8,944 bases of DNA from an uncultured Coriobacteriaceae bacterium (GTDB taxonomy: Bacteria > Actinomycetota > Coriobacteriia > Coriobacteriales > Eggerthellaceae): the NCBI GenBank assembly GCA_902767025.1, contig CACXFZ010000087.1:1-8944 (forward strand), given 5' to 3'. The stretch's first letter is position 1; every line of letters starts with the position of its first letter. Shown piece by piece: positions 1 through 6,141 of the stretch. The position numbers were made by a program, and so were the translations under genes. A model generated the notes under the pieces. The model made no database searches. It saw nothing but the letters and a program-made list of their open reading frames with translations, and was not told the DNA's origin.

Positions 1-119
1 CCAGCGAAGGGCCGTGCGTTTCGGGGCCCGGCTGCAGCTGCTGCCCACTATGCGCGACACGGGGCGAGCGCCACGTTGCCGAGGTGTCGGTGCAGACTAA
101 ACGCCAACAGGTTTGCTAG

Positions 120-125
120 TATAGT
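120..125 (+). promoter_or_regulatory. Probable -10 box for the phosphatase receptor gene
   Basis: TATAGT matches the sigma-70 type -10 consensus at five of six positions. It would start transcription near position 132, giving a leader of about 32 nt that contains the AGGCGGGG ribosome-binding site. No good -35 box is visible 16-18 nt upstream, so this rests on the -10 element alone. Confidence 0.4.
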
Positions 126-163
126 CAGCAGAAACATGCGGCACATGGCAGGCGGGGATCACC

Positions 164-1792
164 ATGTTCAATGCAATCAAACAACATGCAGCAGTGAAGA
201 GCGTCCTGAGCATCGTGTTGATGCTGCTGCTGTTCGCCGCCGTCGTCATCGTCATCGGCGCCAAGTGCTTCACCGACGAAGCATTGAAGCAGTATTCCGA
301 AGAGGCCTTCCAGACGGCAGAGCGCGCCGCCCAGATCGTGGACGCGGACCGCATGGACGCCTACGCCCAAAGCGGGGGCGTGGGCGAGGAGTACGAGCAG
401 GTGTGGAACGAACTGGACTACCTGTGCAACGCGTCCGGGTCGATGTTCGTCTACGTGATCGTGCCCGACCGCTCGGACTACGCGCACATCACGTTCCTCT
501 TCTCGACCATCCTGCATGGCAGTCCCTACGACATCTACGAGTTCGGGTACGTGCGCGACACCACCAACGACGAGTACCGGCAGAAGTACGCCGCGCTCTA
601 CGACCTCAAATCCGACCGCGAGCTGGTGATCCGCGACCGCGGCTACATCGAAACCGACCCCCACATCACCGCGATGGTGGGGCTGAAGGGGTCGGACGGG
701 CAGGTCAAGGGCATCCTGTGCGTCCAGCGCCAGATGGATGTCCTGGCCGGCGGCCGTCAGCACTACCTGGTCAACGTCCTGCTGGCCCTCGCCGGCCTGG
801 TGGTGCTGTTCATCGTGGGGCAGAGCCTGTTCTTGAACAAGACGCTGCTCAGGCCCTTGAAGCTGATCTCGGAGGAGGCGACGCGCTTCGCCACGGAGAA
901 CGTGCCCGCCACGACGAAGCTGGCGGATGTCGTGCGCAACACCGACGAGATCGGCCAGCTTGCCGCCTCCATCGACCTGATGGAGGAGCAGGTGAAGGAC
1001 TACGTCGACAACCTGATGGAAATCACCGCAGAAAAGGAGCGCATCGGCACGGAACTCGAGCTTGCCAGCCGCATCCAGGCCAGCATGCTCCCGAGCATCT
1101 ACCCCGCCTTCCCCGAGCGCGACGAGTTCGACATCTACGGGTCGATGAGCCCCGCCAAGGAAGTGGGCGGCGACTTCTACGACTTCTTCTTCGTGGACGA
1201 AAACCGCCTGGTGATCGCCATCGCGGACGTTTCGGGCAAGGGCGTGCCGGCCGCGCTGTTCATGATGATCTCGAAGATCCTCGTGCAGAACCTGGCCCTG
1301 ATCGGGCACAGCCCCAAGGAAGTGCTCGAGATCGCCAACAGGCAGATCTGCAACAACAACCCCGAGGACATGTTCGTCACCTTGTGGGTGGGCATGCTCG
1401 ACGTAAGCACGGGCAGGTTGGTCGCCGCCGACGCCGGGCACGAGTACCCGGTCTTCAAGCAGGGAGACGGTGTTTTCGAGCTGATGAAGGATCCGCATGG
1501 CCCGGCGATAGGTGTGATGGAAGACGTCCCGTACCGGGAATACGAGGTGCAGCTCGAGCCGGGCGACAAGCTGTTCCTGTACACCGATGGCGTTCCCGAG
1601 GCGACGAGCAACGACGAAGAGCTGTTCGGCATCGACCGGATGGTGGAGGCGCTGCGCCCGGTTGGAGACAAGGCGCCGCATGAGGTCTTGGATGCCGTGA
1701 ACGAGGCAGTGGCCGAATTCGTCGGAGAAGCTGCGCAGTTCGACGACCTCACCATGCTCTGCCTGCACTACCTGGGAAGCAGCCGGAAGTAA
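164..1792 (+). CDS. Membrane sensor with HAMP and SpoIIE/PP2C-type serine phosphatase domain
   Basis: A 542-residue protein predicted to sense an external signal and dephosphorylate a cytoplasmic phosphoserine/threonine protein, as RsbU and SpoIIE do with anti-sigma antagonists. Hydrophobic segments at about 14-33 and 202-223 flank an extracytoplasmic sensor region (34-201, possibly Cache/PAS-like, not identified). A HAMP-like linker spans about 225-283. The linker motif ASRIQASMLP (301-310) is typical of RsbU-type phosphatases. The PP2C metal-binding motifs are all present: EVGGDFYD (333-340), DVSGKG (355-360), YTDG (473-476) and FDDLTML (526-532), with acidic residues D337, D355, D475 and D528 intact, so it should be active. 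AGHEYP (424-429) is also typical of the family. The start is chosen because AGGCGGGG lies just upstream and the first membrane segment follows directly. No antagonist, anti-sigma or sigma gene is adjacent, so its partner is unknown. It converges on the YdeI-family gene 23 nt downstream. Confidence 0.93.
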   Translation: MFNAIKQHAAVKSVLSIVLMLLLFAAVVIVIGAKCFTDEALKQYSEEAFQTAERAAQIVDADRMDAYAQSGGVGEEYEQVWNELDYLCNASGSMFVYVIVPDRSDYAHITFLFSTILHGSPYDIYEFGYVRDTTNDEYRQKYAALYDLKSDRELVIRDRGYIETDPHITAMVGLKGSDGQVKGILCVQRQMDVLAGGRQHYLVNVLLALAGLVVLFIVGQSLFLNKTLLRPLKLISEEATRFATENVPATTKLADVVRNTDEIGQLAASIDLMEEQVKDYVDNLMEITAEKERIGTELELASRIQASMLPSIYPAFPERDEFDIYGSMSPAKEVGGDFYDFFFVDENRLVIAIADVSGKGVPAALFMMISKILVQNLALIGHSPKEVLEIANRQICNNNPEDMFVTLWVGMLDVSTGRLVAADAGHEYPVFKQGDGVFELMKDPHGPAIGVMEDVPYREYEVQLEPGDKLFLYTDGVPEATSNDEELFGIDRMVEALRPVGDKAPHEVLDAVNEAVAEFVGEAAQFDDLTMLCLHYLGSSRK

Positions 1793-1815
1793 AGCGCACG
1801 TGCCTGCCGGGCCCG

Positions 1816-2397
1816 TCAGTAGTCGAGCAGGCGGCCGTAGTCGTTCCACTCGCCGAACATCTCGCCGCGCTTCGTGTACGCGACAAGGTTGTTCAGGCTG
1901 CGCGTGTACGTTTCGACATCCCGCGTCTTGTAGAAGGCGACGTTGTAGGCGCGCACGCGCTGGTACAGGGGTGGGAAGCTTCTGAACTTGGACCAGCATC
2001 GGGCCCGTTTGAGCGCGGCCGCCACGTCGTCGTCGATGCGGAAGCTCCGTGGGCCCAAGGGAGGCAGGACGCTGCGGCCCGCGTCGGTCATGAGCCCGAG
2101 CTTTTCGAGCCTGCGCACGCGCTCCTTGTTCAGTTCGGTCCAGGGGCTGTTGGGCTTCCTTGGCCCGAACCGCTGCATTCTCGTGCCGCCGATCTCCTTG
2201 TGAGTGCTGTCGATCCACCCGAAGCACAGCGCCTCTTCCACGGCGTCCAGGTACCAGAACGTGCTGTCGTCGACCGGCCTGCCGCGCTTGACGGCGACCC
2301 AGCATTCGCGCTCGGTTGCGTGGTTTTGAACGAGCCACGCACGAAACGCGGTGCGGTCGGTGACGTGTGCGAGTATGTTGAAGTGCTCGGTGGCCAT
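1816..2397 (-). CDS. YdeI/OmpD-associated (COG4430) family protein
   Basis: A 193-residue soluble protein resembling the YdeI/OmpD-associated family (COG4430), members of which have been linked to protection from bacteriocins or cationic peptides; the biochemical role is poorly known. Visible family signatures are EALCFGWIDS (55-64), the basic-aromatic stretch RFGPRKPNSPWTELN (76-90), and the following basic helix with RRLEKLGLMTDAG (95-107). It has no signal peptide or membrane segment, so it is probably cytoplasmic. The frame stays open back to 2562, but that would run into the end of the phosphatase-CHAD gene. The start at 2397 is preferred because family similarity begins there and a TATAAT box sits 7 nt upstream, which would give a leaderless mRNA. 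It has no Shine-Dalgarno site. It lies 94 nt downstream of the phosphatase-CHAD gene on the same strand but appears to have its own promoter. Identification is from remembered family motifs. Confidence 0.82.
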   Translation of the reverse strand: MATEHFNILAHVTDRTAFRAWLVQNHATERECWVAVKRGRPVDDSTFWYLDAVEEALCFGWIDSTHKEIGGTRMQRFGPRKPNSPWTELNKERVRRLEKLGLMTDAGRSVLPPLGPRSFRIDDDVAAALKRARCWSKFRSFPPLYQRVRAYNVAFYKTRDVETYTRSLNNLVAYTKRGEMFGEWNDYGRLLDY

Positions 2398-2404
2398 GAG
2401 CTGC

Positions 2405-2410
2405 ATTATA
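2405..2410 (-). promoter_or_regulatory. Perfect -10 box (TATAAT) 7 nt from the YdeI-family start codon
   Basis: On the minus strand TATAAT is followed by 7 nt and then the ATG at 2397. A transcript starting the usual 6-8 nt after the -10 would begin at or next to the A of the start codon, that is, leaderless. No convincing -35 hexamer lies 16-18 nt upstream. The next upstream in-frame ATG (2406) overlaps this box and could not be used by this transcript. Confidence 0.5.
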
Positions 2411-2491
2411 CGGCTGCGCATGGTGTGCATGCGTCGTGCCAGCGGTTGGGCACCCTGCGGCTTCTCAGGTGGGAAGGCGTTTGCGGGTCGG

Positions 2492-3883
2492 CTAACCTTC
2501 GCGCAGTGCCGCGTCCAGGAAGTCCTGGTTCTGCGCGCGCAGTGCTGCAATCTCCTGGGCAACCTGATCGGGCAGGCCGGACGTGTCGATTCCGCCGATG
2601 ATGTCGATGTTCACGCGCGCATCGCAGATGGCCCCCAGCTCGTCCTGGTGCGCCTCCATGCCTTGCGCAATCGCCAGGGCGTCCTCGCCCAGCAGGTCCT
2701 CGAACCGCTCGGCGTCGTAGCGCACGCGCTTGGCGTCCTTGCGCACGTCGTGCGTGGCCTGTGCGTCGGCCAGGTCCAGCGACACCATGTCCTGCTCGAG
2801 GGCTTGGGCCAGCTCGTCGAAGCGCTGACGCACTTGGGAGCAGGGCAGCCCCGCCGCCTCGATGCTTGCGCGCCATTTCACATTCTGCAGCTGGTCACGT
2901 ATGCTCTCGATGGCCTTGACCGTCCGCTTCGCAGACAGGATGCGGTAGACGCGCGCGCGTTCCTGGGCGGCAAGGTCGAAGCAGAACACCGCCAGCTCGG
3001 GAGAGCCGCCTTCCAGGTCGAACGCCATCTGGGCAAGGACGTCGAGCTCGCGCAGGCGGGACGTCTTGCGCACGATGCTTCGCAGCTGGGATTGGCAGGA
3101 CTTGTTCTGCGCGCGTTGCTGCCAAGGCGACACGAATGCAAGCAAGCTGCGCAGCGTGCGGATGGACACGCGGAACTTGTGCATGGTCTCCACGTCGTCG
3201 GGGTCGGCGAGAAACGCCTCCAAGCGGTCGCTCACGGTCTGGGCTGCCTCTCCCAGCGTGCGCTCCATGCTCGTCAGGGTCTTCCAGTGCGAAGAGATCG
3301 GCCCTTGGACGAACCAGAGCAGTCGTGCCGGTGGGGCGGTAAGCGCAGGGTATGCTCCGCCGGCTTCTCCGGCTGCGTTCGCACCGTCTGCACCGTCCGC
3401 CTCGCCGGGCGTGTCGCAGTGCCTGCCCAGGGCGTGGCCGGTACCCTCGTCGGTGAACGTGCACGCGGCAAACGCGCCGGTGGCAAAGCAGACCTGCGAG
3501 CCGGTCAGGCGCGCCAGCGCCGTCTCGATGAACGGGTTGTGGCCCACGGCGAACACGATATCGGCATCCGATGCGTCGGCGAGTTCCGTGAATGCGCCGA
3601 AGTTCTGGCTCCAGAGCGCGTCGACGATCAGCACCTCGGGGAGCACCTTGACGCCGGCCTGCTTGCACGCCTTTAAAACGACGCGCGCCGTTTGTTGGGC
3701 GCGGGCTGCGGGACTGGACCAGATCTGAACGGTTGCGTCGCGCGGCACCAGGTCGAGGGCGTGGGGCAGGAAGACGCGAAGCGCTCGCTTGCCGTACGCG
3801 GTCAGCTGCCGCTCTTCGTCGGGCTGTCCGAATTCCGGCCGCTGTGCTTTGCCATGCCGCATCAGGATGAGCGTGTTGGTCAT
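2492..3883 (-). CDS. SixA-like histidine phosphatase fused to a CHAD domain
   Basis: A 463-residue cytoplasmic protein with two domains. Residues 1 to ~155 are a short histidine-phosphatase (SixA-like) domain: the catalytic RHG is at 9-11, SSPAARAQQTA at 56-66 supplies the second arginine (R61), and GHNP at 114-117 supplies the second histidine (H115). SixA removes phosphate from phosphohistidine in E. coli. A Gly/Ala/Asp-rich linker (about 158-185) leads to a CHAD domain (about 197-455), an all-helical fold with conserved histidines and basic residues that binds polyphosphate. Its marks are MHKFRVSIRTLRSLLAF (234-250), RLRELDVLAQ (276-285), THDVRKDAKRVRY (377-389) and EAHQDELGA (410-418). 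The ATG at 3883 is preceded by GAAGGGGG at proper spacing. Both domains look intact. The substrate is unknown: a phosphoprotein held at polyphosphate granules, or a small phosphorylated metabolite, are possibilities I infer from the architecture. Confidence 0.9.
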   Translation of the reverse strand: MTNTLILMRHGKAQRPEFGQPDEERQLTAYGKRALRVFLPHALDLVPRDATVQIWSSPAARAQQTARVVLKACKQAGVKVLPEVLIVDALWSQNFGAFTELADASDADIVFAVGHNPFIETALARLTGSQVCFATGAFAACTFTDEGTGHALGRHCDTPGEADGADGANAAGEAGGAYPALTAPPARLLWFVQGPISSHWKTLTSMERTLGEAAQTVSDRLEAFLADPDDVETMHKFRVSIRTLRSLLAFVSPWQQRAQNKSCQSQLRSIVRKTSRLRELDVLAQMAFDLEGGSPELAVFCFDLAAQERARVYRILSAKRTVKAIESIRDQLQNVKWRASIEAAGLPCSQVRQRFDELAQALEQDMVSLDLADAQATHDVRKDAKRVRYDAERFEDLLGEDALAIAQGMEAHQDELGAICDARVNIDIIGGIDTSGLPDQVAQEIAALRAQNQDFLDAALREG

Positions 3884-3958
3884 GGGGCACCCCCTTCGTC
3901 GCTGGCACTAAGGATACCTCAGCGCAGGGTCAGCGCGCAGCATCGCCTTCCAGCTCGG

Positions 3959-4375
3959 TCACGAGTTATCGCTTTGCCCGCAACGCTCCGCGTCATGCCC
4001 GTGCTGCTCGCGGGACAGTGCGACCTGCAAAGTGGTGCCCAACGCGCTCGCGATTTCCTCCAGCAAGGCGAGGGTGGGATTGCCCGCCCCGGTTTCGATG
4101 CGGCTGAGCACGACTTGCGAGATGCCCGTCGTCGGGGTGGTTGACAGGTCGGAGGCCATGATCAGGGCGGCGCCGCGGTAGAAGGTGAACGCCGATGCCG
4201 ACATGCGCTCGTAGCGCAGGGGCAGCAGCTCCTGCACGCGCGTCTTCCCCTGGCTGCGCAGCAGTTCGACCGGATCGGGGCGGTCTGCCGTCGGCTCCCA
4301 GTCGGCATGCGATTCGCGCGGCACGTTCTCGCGCAGGGACTTTCCGAATGCGATGCTCTTCTTCTTGTTGCTCAT
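3959..4375 (-). pseudogene. Chimeric remnant: DUF2252 N-terminus joined to the end of an XRE HTH domain
   Basis: The 138-residue ORF begins like a DUF2252 protein, a family usually above 400 residues: GKSLRENVPRESHADW (11-26), DRPDPVELL (31-39), LPLRYERMSASAFTFYRGAA (51-70) and MASDL (73-77) match its conserved opening. Just where DUF2252 proteins continue towards their GDAH motif, the sequence changes at about 83-87 into an XRE regulator entered at its recognition helix: GISQVVLSRIETGAGNP (84-100) and TLALLEEIASALGTTLQVAL (101-120). The first two XRE helices and more than 80% of DUF2252 are missing. The residues at the joint, TGIS (83-86), fit both families, suggesting an in-frame deletion between two neighbouring genes. 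Both halves are probably inactive, though the ORF is undamaged and well set for translation: GGAGG precedes the ATG, which directly abuts the TAG of the upstream gene. A stable fused protein with a new role cannot be excluded. Confidence 0.75.
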
Positions 4376-4684
4376 CTACGCCTCCGCTCCAGCGCTCAAC
4401 CCTTCTTCGTCGAGCACGCGACGGACCACTTTCTCGATGCGCTGCTCTTCGCTTTTGCGCGATGCCACCAGGCCGACGATGGAGGTCGTCACCTGCACGG
4501 CCAGGATGGCGGCGCCCGCAACGATCAGTGCGCGCTTGCCCAGCAGCTTGTAGTTATCGATGGTTGTTTCGCCGCCTTGCCTGGCGGCCAGTTTGCTGAC
4601 GCCTTTCATGAAGCGCACGGCCTTGTCGTCGAACATGTCCTCCACGGCGTTCTCGATGTGGCGCTCAACGAGGGAGTTTTCCAT
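4376..4684 (-). CDS. Small single-pass membrane protein of unknown function
   Basis: A 102-residue protein that I do not recognise. It has a charged, helical N-terminal part (1-50), one clear membrane segment at about 52-74 rich in Ala, Val and Ile, and a charged tail (75-102) with alternating basic and acidic residues (RKSEEQRIEKVVRRVLDEE) that looks helical or coiled-coil. The frame is open to 4729, but the ATG at 4684 is chosen because GGAGG lies 6 nt upstream. Its TAG stop directly abuts the ATG of the DUF2252/XRE chimera, so the two are translationally coupled. It faces the DUF1269-like gene across a 141-bp gap holding a palindromic operator candidate. Confidence 0.8.
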   Translation of the reverse strand: MENSLVERHIENAVEDMFDDKAVRFMKGVSKLAARQGGETTIDNYKLLGKRALIVAGAAILAVQVTTSIVGLVASRKSEEQRIEKVVRRVLDEEGLSAGAEA

Positions 4685-4708
4685 GTGAATCCTCCAATCT
4701 GGCTCGAA

Positions 4709-4720
4709 CGAAACGTTTCG
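4709..4720. promoter_or_regulatory. Perfect 12-bp palindrome CGAAACGTTTCG, candidate LacI-type operator
   Basis: CGAAACGTTTCG is self-complementary and sits in the 141-bp gap between two divergent membrane-protein genes, 24 nt upstream of the ATG at 4684. Its core (GAAA-CG-TTTC) has the shape of operators bound by LacI/GalR-family repressors, with a central CG between A/T-rich half sites. Its position in the expected 5' leader or promoter of the minus-strand gene would suit repression. No LacI-family gene is in the window. Confidence 0.45.
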
Positions 4721-4825
4721 CATTTGCATCGTAGCGCATCTTGCGATCGAGGCGGAATGGGTTCTGCTTGAATGGGCGTGCGGTGCCAGCCGCGAAACAG
4801 CACGACCGAGACGTTAGGAGTAAGT

Positions 4826-5467
4826 ATGAACAACAATCTGGTTATGGCAATTTTCAAAGTGGAGAGCGAAGCGTTTCAGGCATTCAACGAGTTGCGCAAG
4901 GCCCCGGAAGGTGAAAACTACGTCGCAGCGGAAGGTGCGCTGATCCGCAACAAGGACAACGTCATCGAGGTGTGCGACAGCTTCGGCATCGAAGAGCCCG
5001 GCACCGGCACGGCGACGGGCATGGTCATCGGGTCCCTCGTGGGCATCCTGGGCGGCCCCATCGGCGTCATCCTGGGCGCGTCCGCGGGCGCATGGGCGGG
5101 AGCCTCGGCTGATGTCGGCTACGCCGCCGACACCATGTCGTCCCTGTCCGTCATCGCTAACAAGATCTACGAAGGCGAAACCGCCATCGTGGCGCTGGTG
5201 GGCGAGGAAGAGCCCGCGTTCGACGCCGTGTTCGCCGACTACAAGGTCACCATCGTGCGCTACGATGCCGTCGACATCGCCGACGACGTCGACCGCATGT
5301 ACGAGCTTCAGGCCGACATCAGCAACCAGGTGTGGGCGGAGGCCAAGGCCGACAGGAAGGCTGCACGCAAGGCCAAGCGCGACGAGCATCACGCCAAGAT
5401 CAAGGAGCGCCTGGACAACCTCGTCGACAAGATCGACAGCGCATCGGACGAGGAGATCGTCCTCTAG
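4826..5467 (+). CDS. DUF1269-like glycine-rich membrane protein
   Basis: A 213-residue protein resembling the DUF1269 (COG4803) family, whose function is unknown. After an N-terminal alpha/beta part (1-58; opening NNNLVMAIFKVESEAFQAF) comes a glycine-rich hydrophobic hairpin at about 60-95 (GMVIGSLVGILGGPIGVILG, 65-84) that probably enters or crosses the membrane as two small helices. A second alpha/beta part follows with GETAIVALVGEEE (117-129), where the family carries its usual G-x-x-A pattern. The C-terminal 170-213 is a highly charged helix rich in Lys, Arg and Glu, an extension that could bind nucleic acid or a partner; that is inference. The start at 4826 is fixed by AGGAG 5 nt upstream; the frame is open back to 4772. 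It is divergent from the small membrane protein gene and could share its regulation through the palindrome at 4709-4720. Confidence 0.82.
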   Translation: MNNNLVMAIFKVESEAFQAFNELRKAPEGENYVAAEGALIRNKDNVIEVCDSFGIEEPGTGTATGMVIGSLVGILGGPIGVILGASAGAWAGASADVGYAADTMSSLSVIANKIYEGETAIVALVGEEEPAFDAVFADYKVTIVRYDAVDIADDVDRMYELQADISNQVWAEAKADRKAARKAKRDEHHAKIKERLDNLVDKIDSASDEEIVL

Positions 5468-5516
5468 CTTGCACAGGGGATGGGCACAGGCTGTCCGACC
5501 CTGCAAGTGGGAATGC

Positions 5517-5552
5517 AAAAAGACCGGCGGCGGGACAACCTGCCGTCGGTCT
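5517..5552 (-). terminator. Hairpin terminator between convergent genes
   Basis: Arms of 14 nt (5521-5534 and 5539-5552) enclose an ACAA loop. Read on the minus strand, the stem has two A-C mismatches and is followed by a run of five T (plus-strand A-run at 5517-5521), the form of an intrinsic terminator for the gene ending at 5600. On the plus strand the same stem pairs fully through two G-U wobbles but is followed by only a weak T stretch, so it may also slow transcription leaving the DUF1269-like gene. Confidence 0.7.
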
Positions 5553-5599
5553 ATTCCGTTGCGAACCGCCCGCGCGCTGTGGCTGCGGGTGCGAGGGGG

Positions 5600-5896
5600 C
5601 TAGGCGCGCTTGCCTGCCAGCTGGAACGAGCCCTTGCTCGAGTCGATGGAGATGTTCAGGTCGTCGCCGACGACCTCGCCCTGCAGCGAATAGGTGACCT
5701 TGCCCACAAGCTTGATCTTGAATTCGCCTTCGGACGTGAAGCGGTCGCCTTCCGCGCGTCCCTCGACGTGCTGTTTGCCCACGATGGGTGCGTCGATGTC
5801 GGCGATGGCCACATCGCCTTCGGTGCGGATGGCCACCGTGCCCTGCTTGCGTCCGAACGGGGTGTCGACTTCGATGTTGTAGGTTCCGTCAATCAT
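5600..5896 (-). CDS. Conserved-looking 98-residue beta-rich protein of unknown function
   Basis: A small soluble protein without signal peptide or membrane segment. The sequence alternates polar and hydrophobic residues with regular turns (GTYNIEVDTPFGRKQGTVAI at 4-23, EGRAEGD at 45-51, GKVTYSLQGEVVGDDLNISI at 65-84), which suggests an all-beta sheet or small barrel, vaguely lipocalin-like. I cannot assign a family. Similarity to FMN- or heme-binding small proteins is not shown by any motif. AAAGGA lies 8 nt upstream of the ATG at 5896. It is a single-gene unit: a -10 box lies at 5959-5964 and a terminator at 5517-5552. Confidence 0.78.
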   Translation of the reverse strand: MIDGTYNIEVDTPFGRKQGTVAIRTEGDVAIADIDAPIVGKQHVEGRAEGDRFTSEGEFKIKLVGKVTYSLQGEVVGDDLNISIDSSKGSFQLAGKRA

Positions 5897-5958
5897 GGGA
5901 CTTGTCCTTTCATGCGCTGCACATGGCCTTGCCGGCGGCCTTCGTTTTCTGCATGACT

Positions 5959-5964
5959 AGTATA
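5959..5964 (-). promoter_or_regulatory. Probable -10 box for the 98-residue protein gene
   Basis: On the minus strand TATACT matches five of six consensus positions and lies 62 nt upstream of the ATG at 5896, implying a leader of about 55 nt. No clear -35 hexamer is seen at the right distance. Confidence 0.4.
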
Positions 5965-6096
5965 AGCCGCATTGCACGTGACGCCAGGGTTGGCGGCTGC
6001 GGTTCTTGCCCTGAGCGGGCCGCCTTCGCGCAGGGGCCCGGACGCGCGTGGTGCAACCCAGGCATTCGCGCACGTCGGGGGAGCGCTCGGGGCCCG

Positions 6097-6102
6097 TATA
6101 AT
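6097..6102 (+). promoter_or_regulatory. Perfect -10 box (TATAAT) for the metallo-hydrolase gene
   Basis: TATAAT in an otherwise GC-rich gap would start transcription near 6109 and leave a leader of about 32 nt containing GAAGGAAAGG. The expected -35 position has no recognisable TTGACA-like hexamer. Confidence 0.5.
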
Positions 6103-6141
6103 AGGGGCAGCGGGTGGTTCGAAGGAAAGGTGTCCGACCTC

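Noticed and set aside
1..75. End of an upstream gene
   Set aside because: All three plus-strand frames are too short to judge and none has a recognisable C-terminus; no call is made.
125..2338. 737-codon open frame on the minus strand
   Set aside because: It is antisense to the phosphatase receptor and the YdeI-family gene, both of which have full family motifs. Its composition (His, Arg, Val, Leu, Gln-rich, no domain) is typical of a shadow frame in GC-rich DNA.
2398..2562. N-terminal extension of the YdeI-family frame
   Set aside because: It overlaps the end of the phosphatase-CHAD gene, has no family similarity and lies upstream of the TATAAT box next to the preferred start.
2351..3676. 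441-codon open frame on the plus strand
   Set aside because: Antisense to the phosphatase-CHAD gene, with no ribosome-binding site and low-complexity composition; an artefact of third-position GC bias.
5788..6141. N-terminal extension of the metallo-hydrolase frame
   Set aside because: It would cross the neighbouring gene and both divergent promoters, and its sequence is Arg/Cys-rich with no family similarity.
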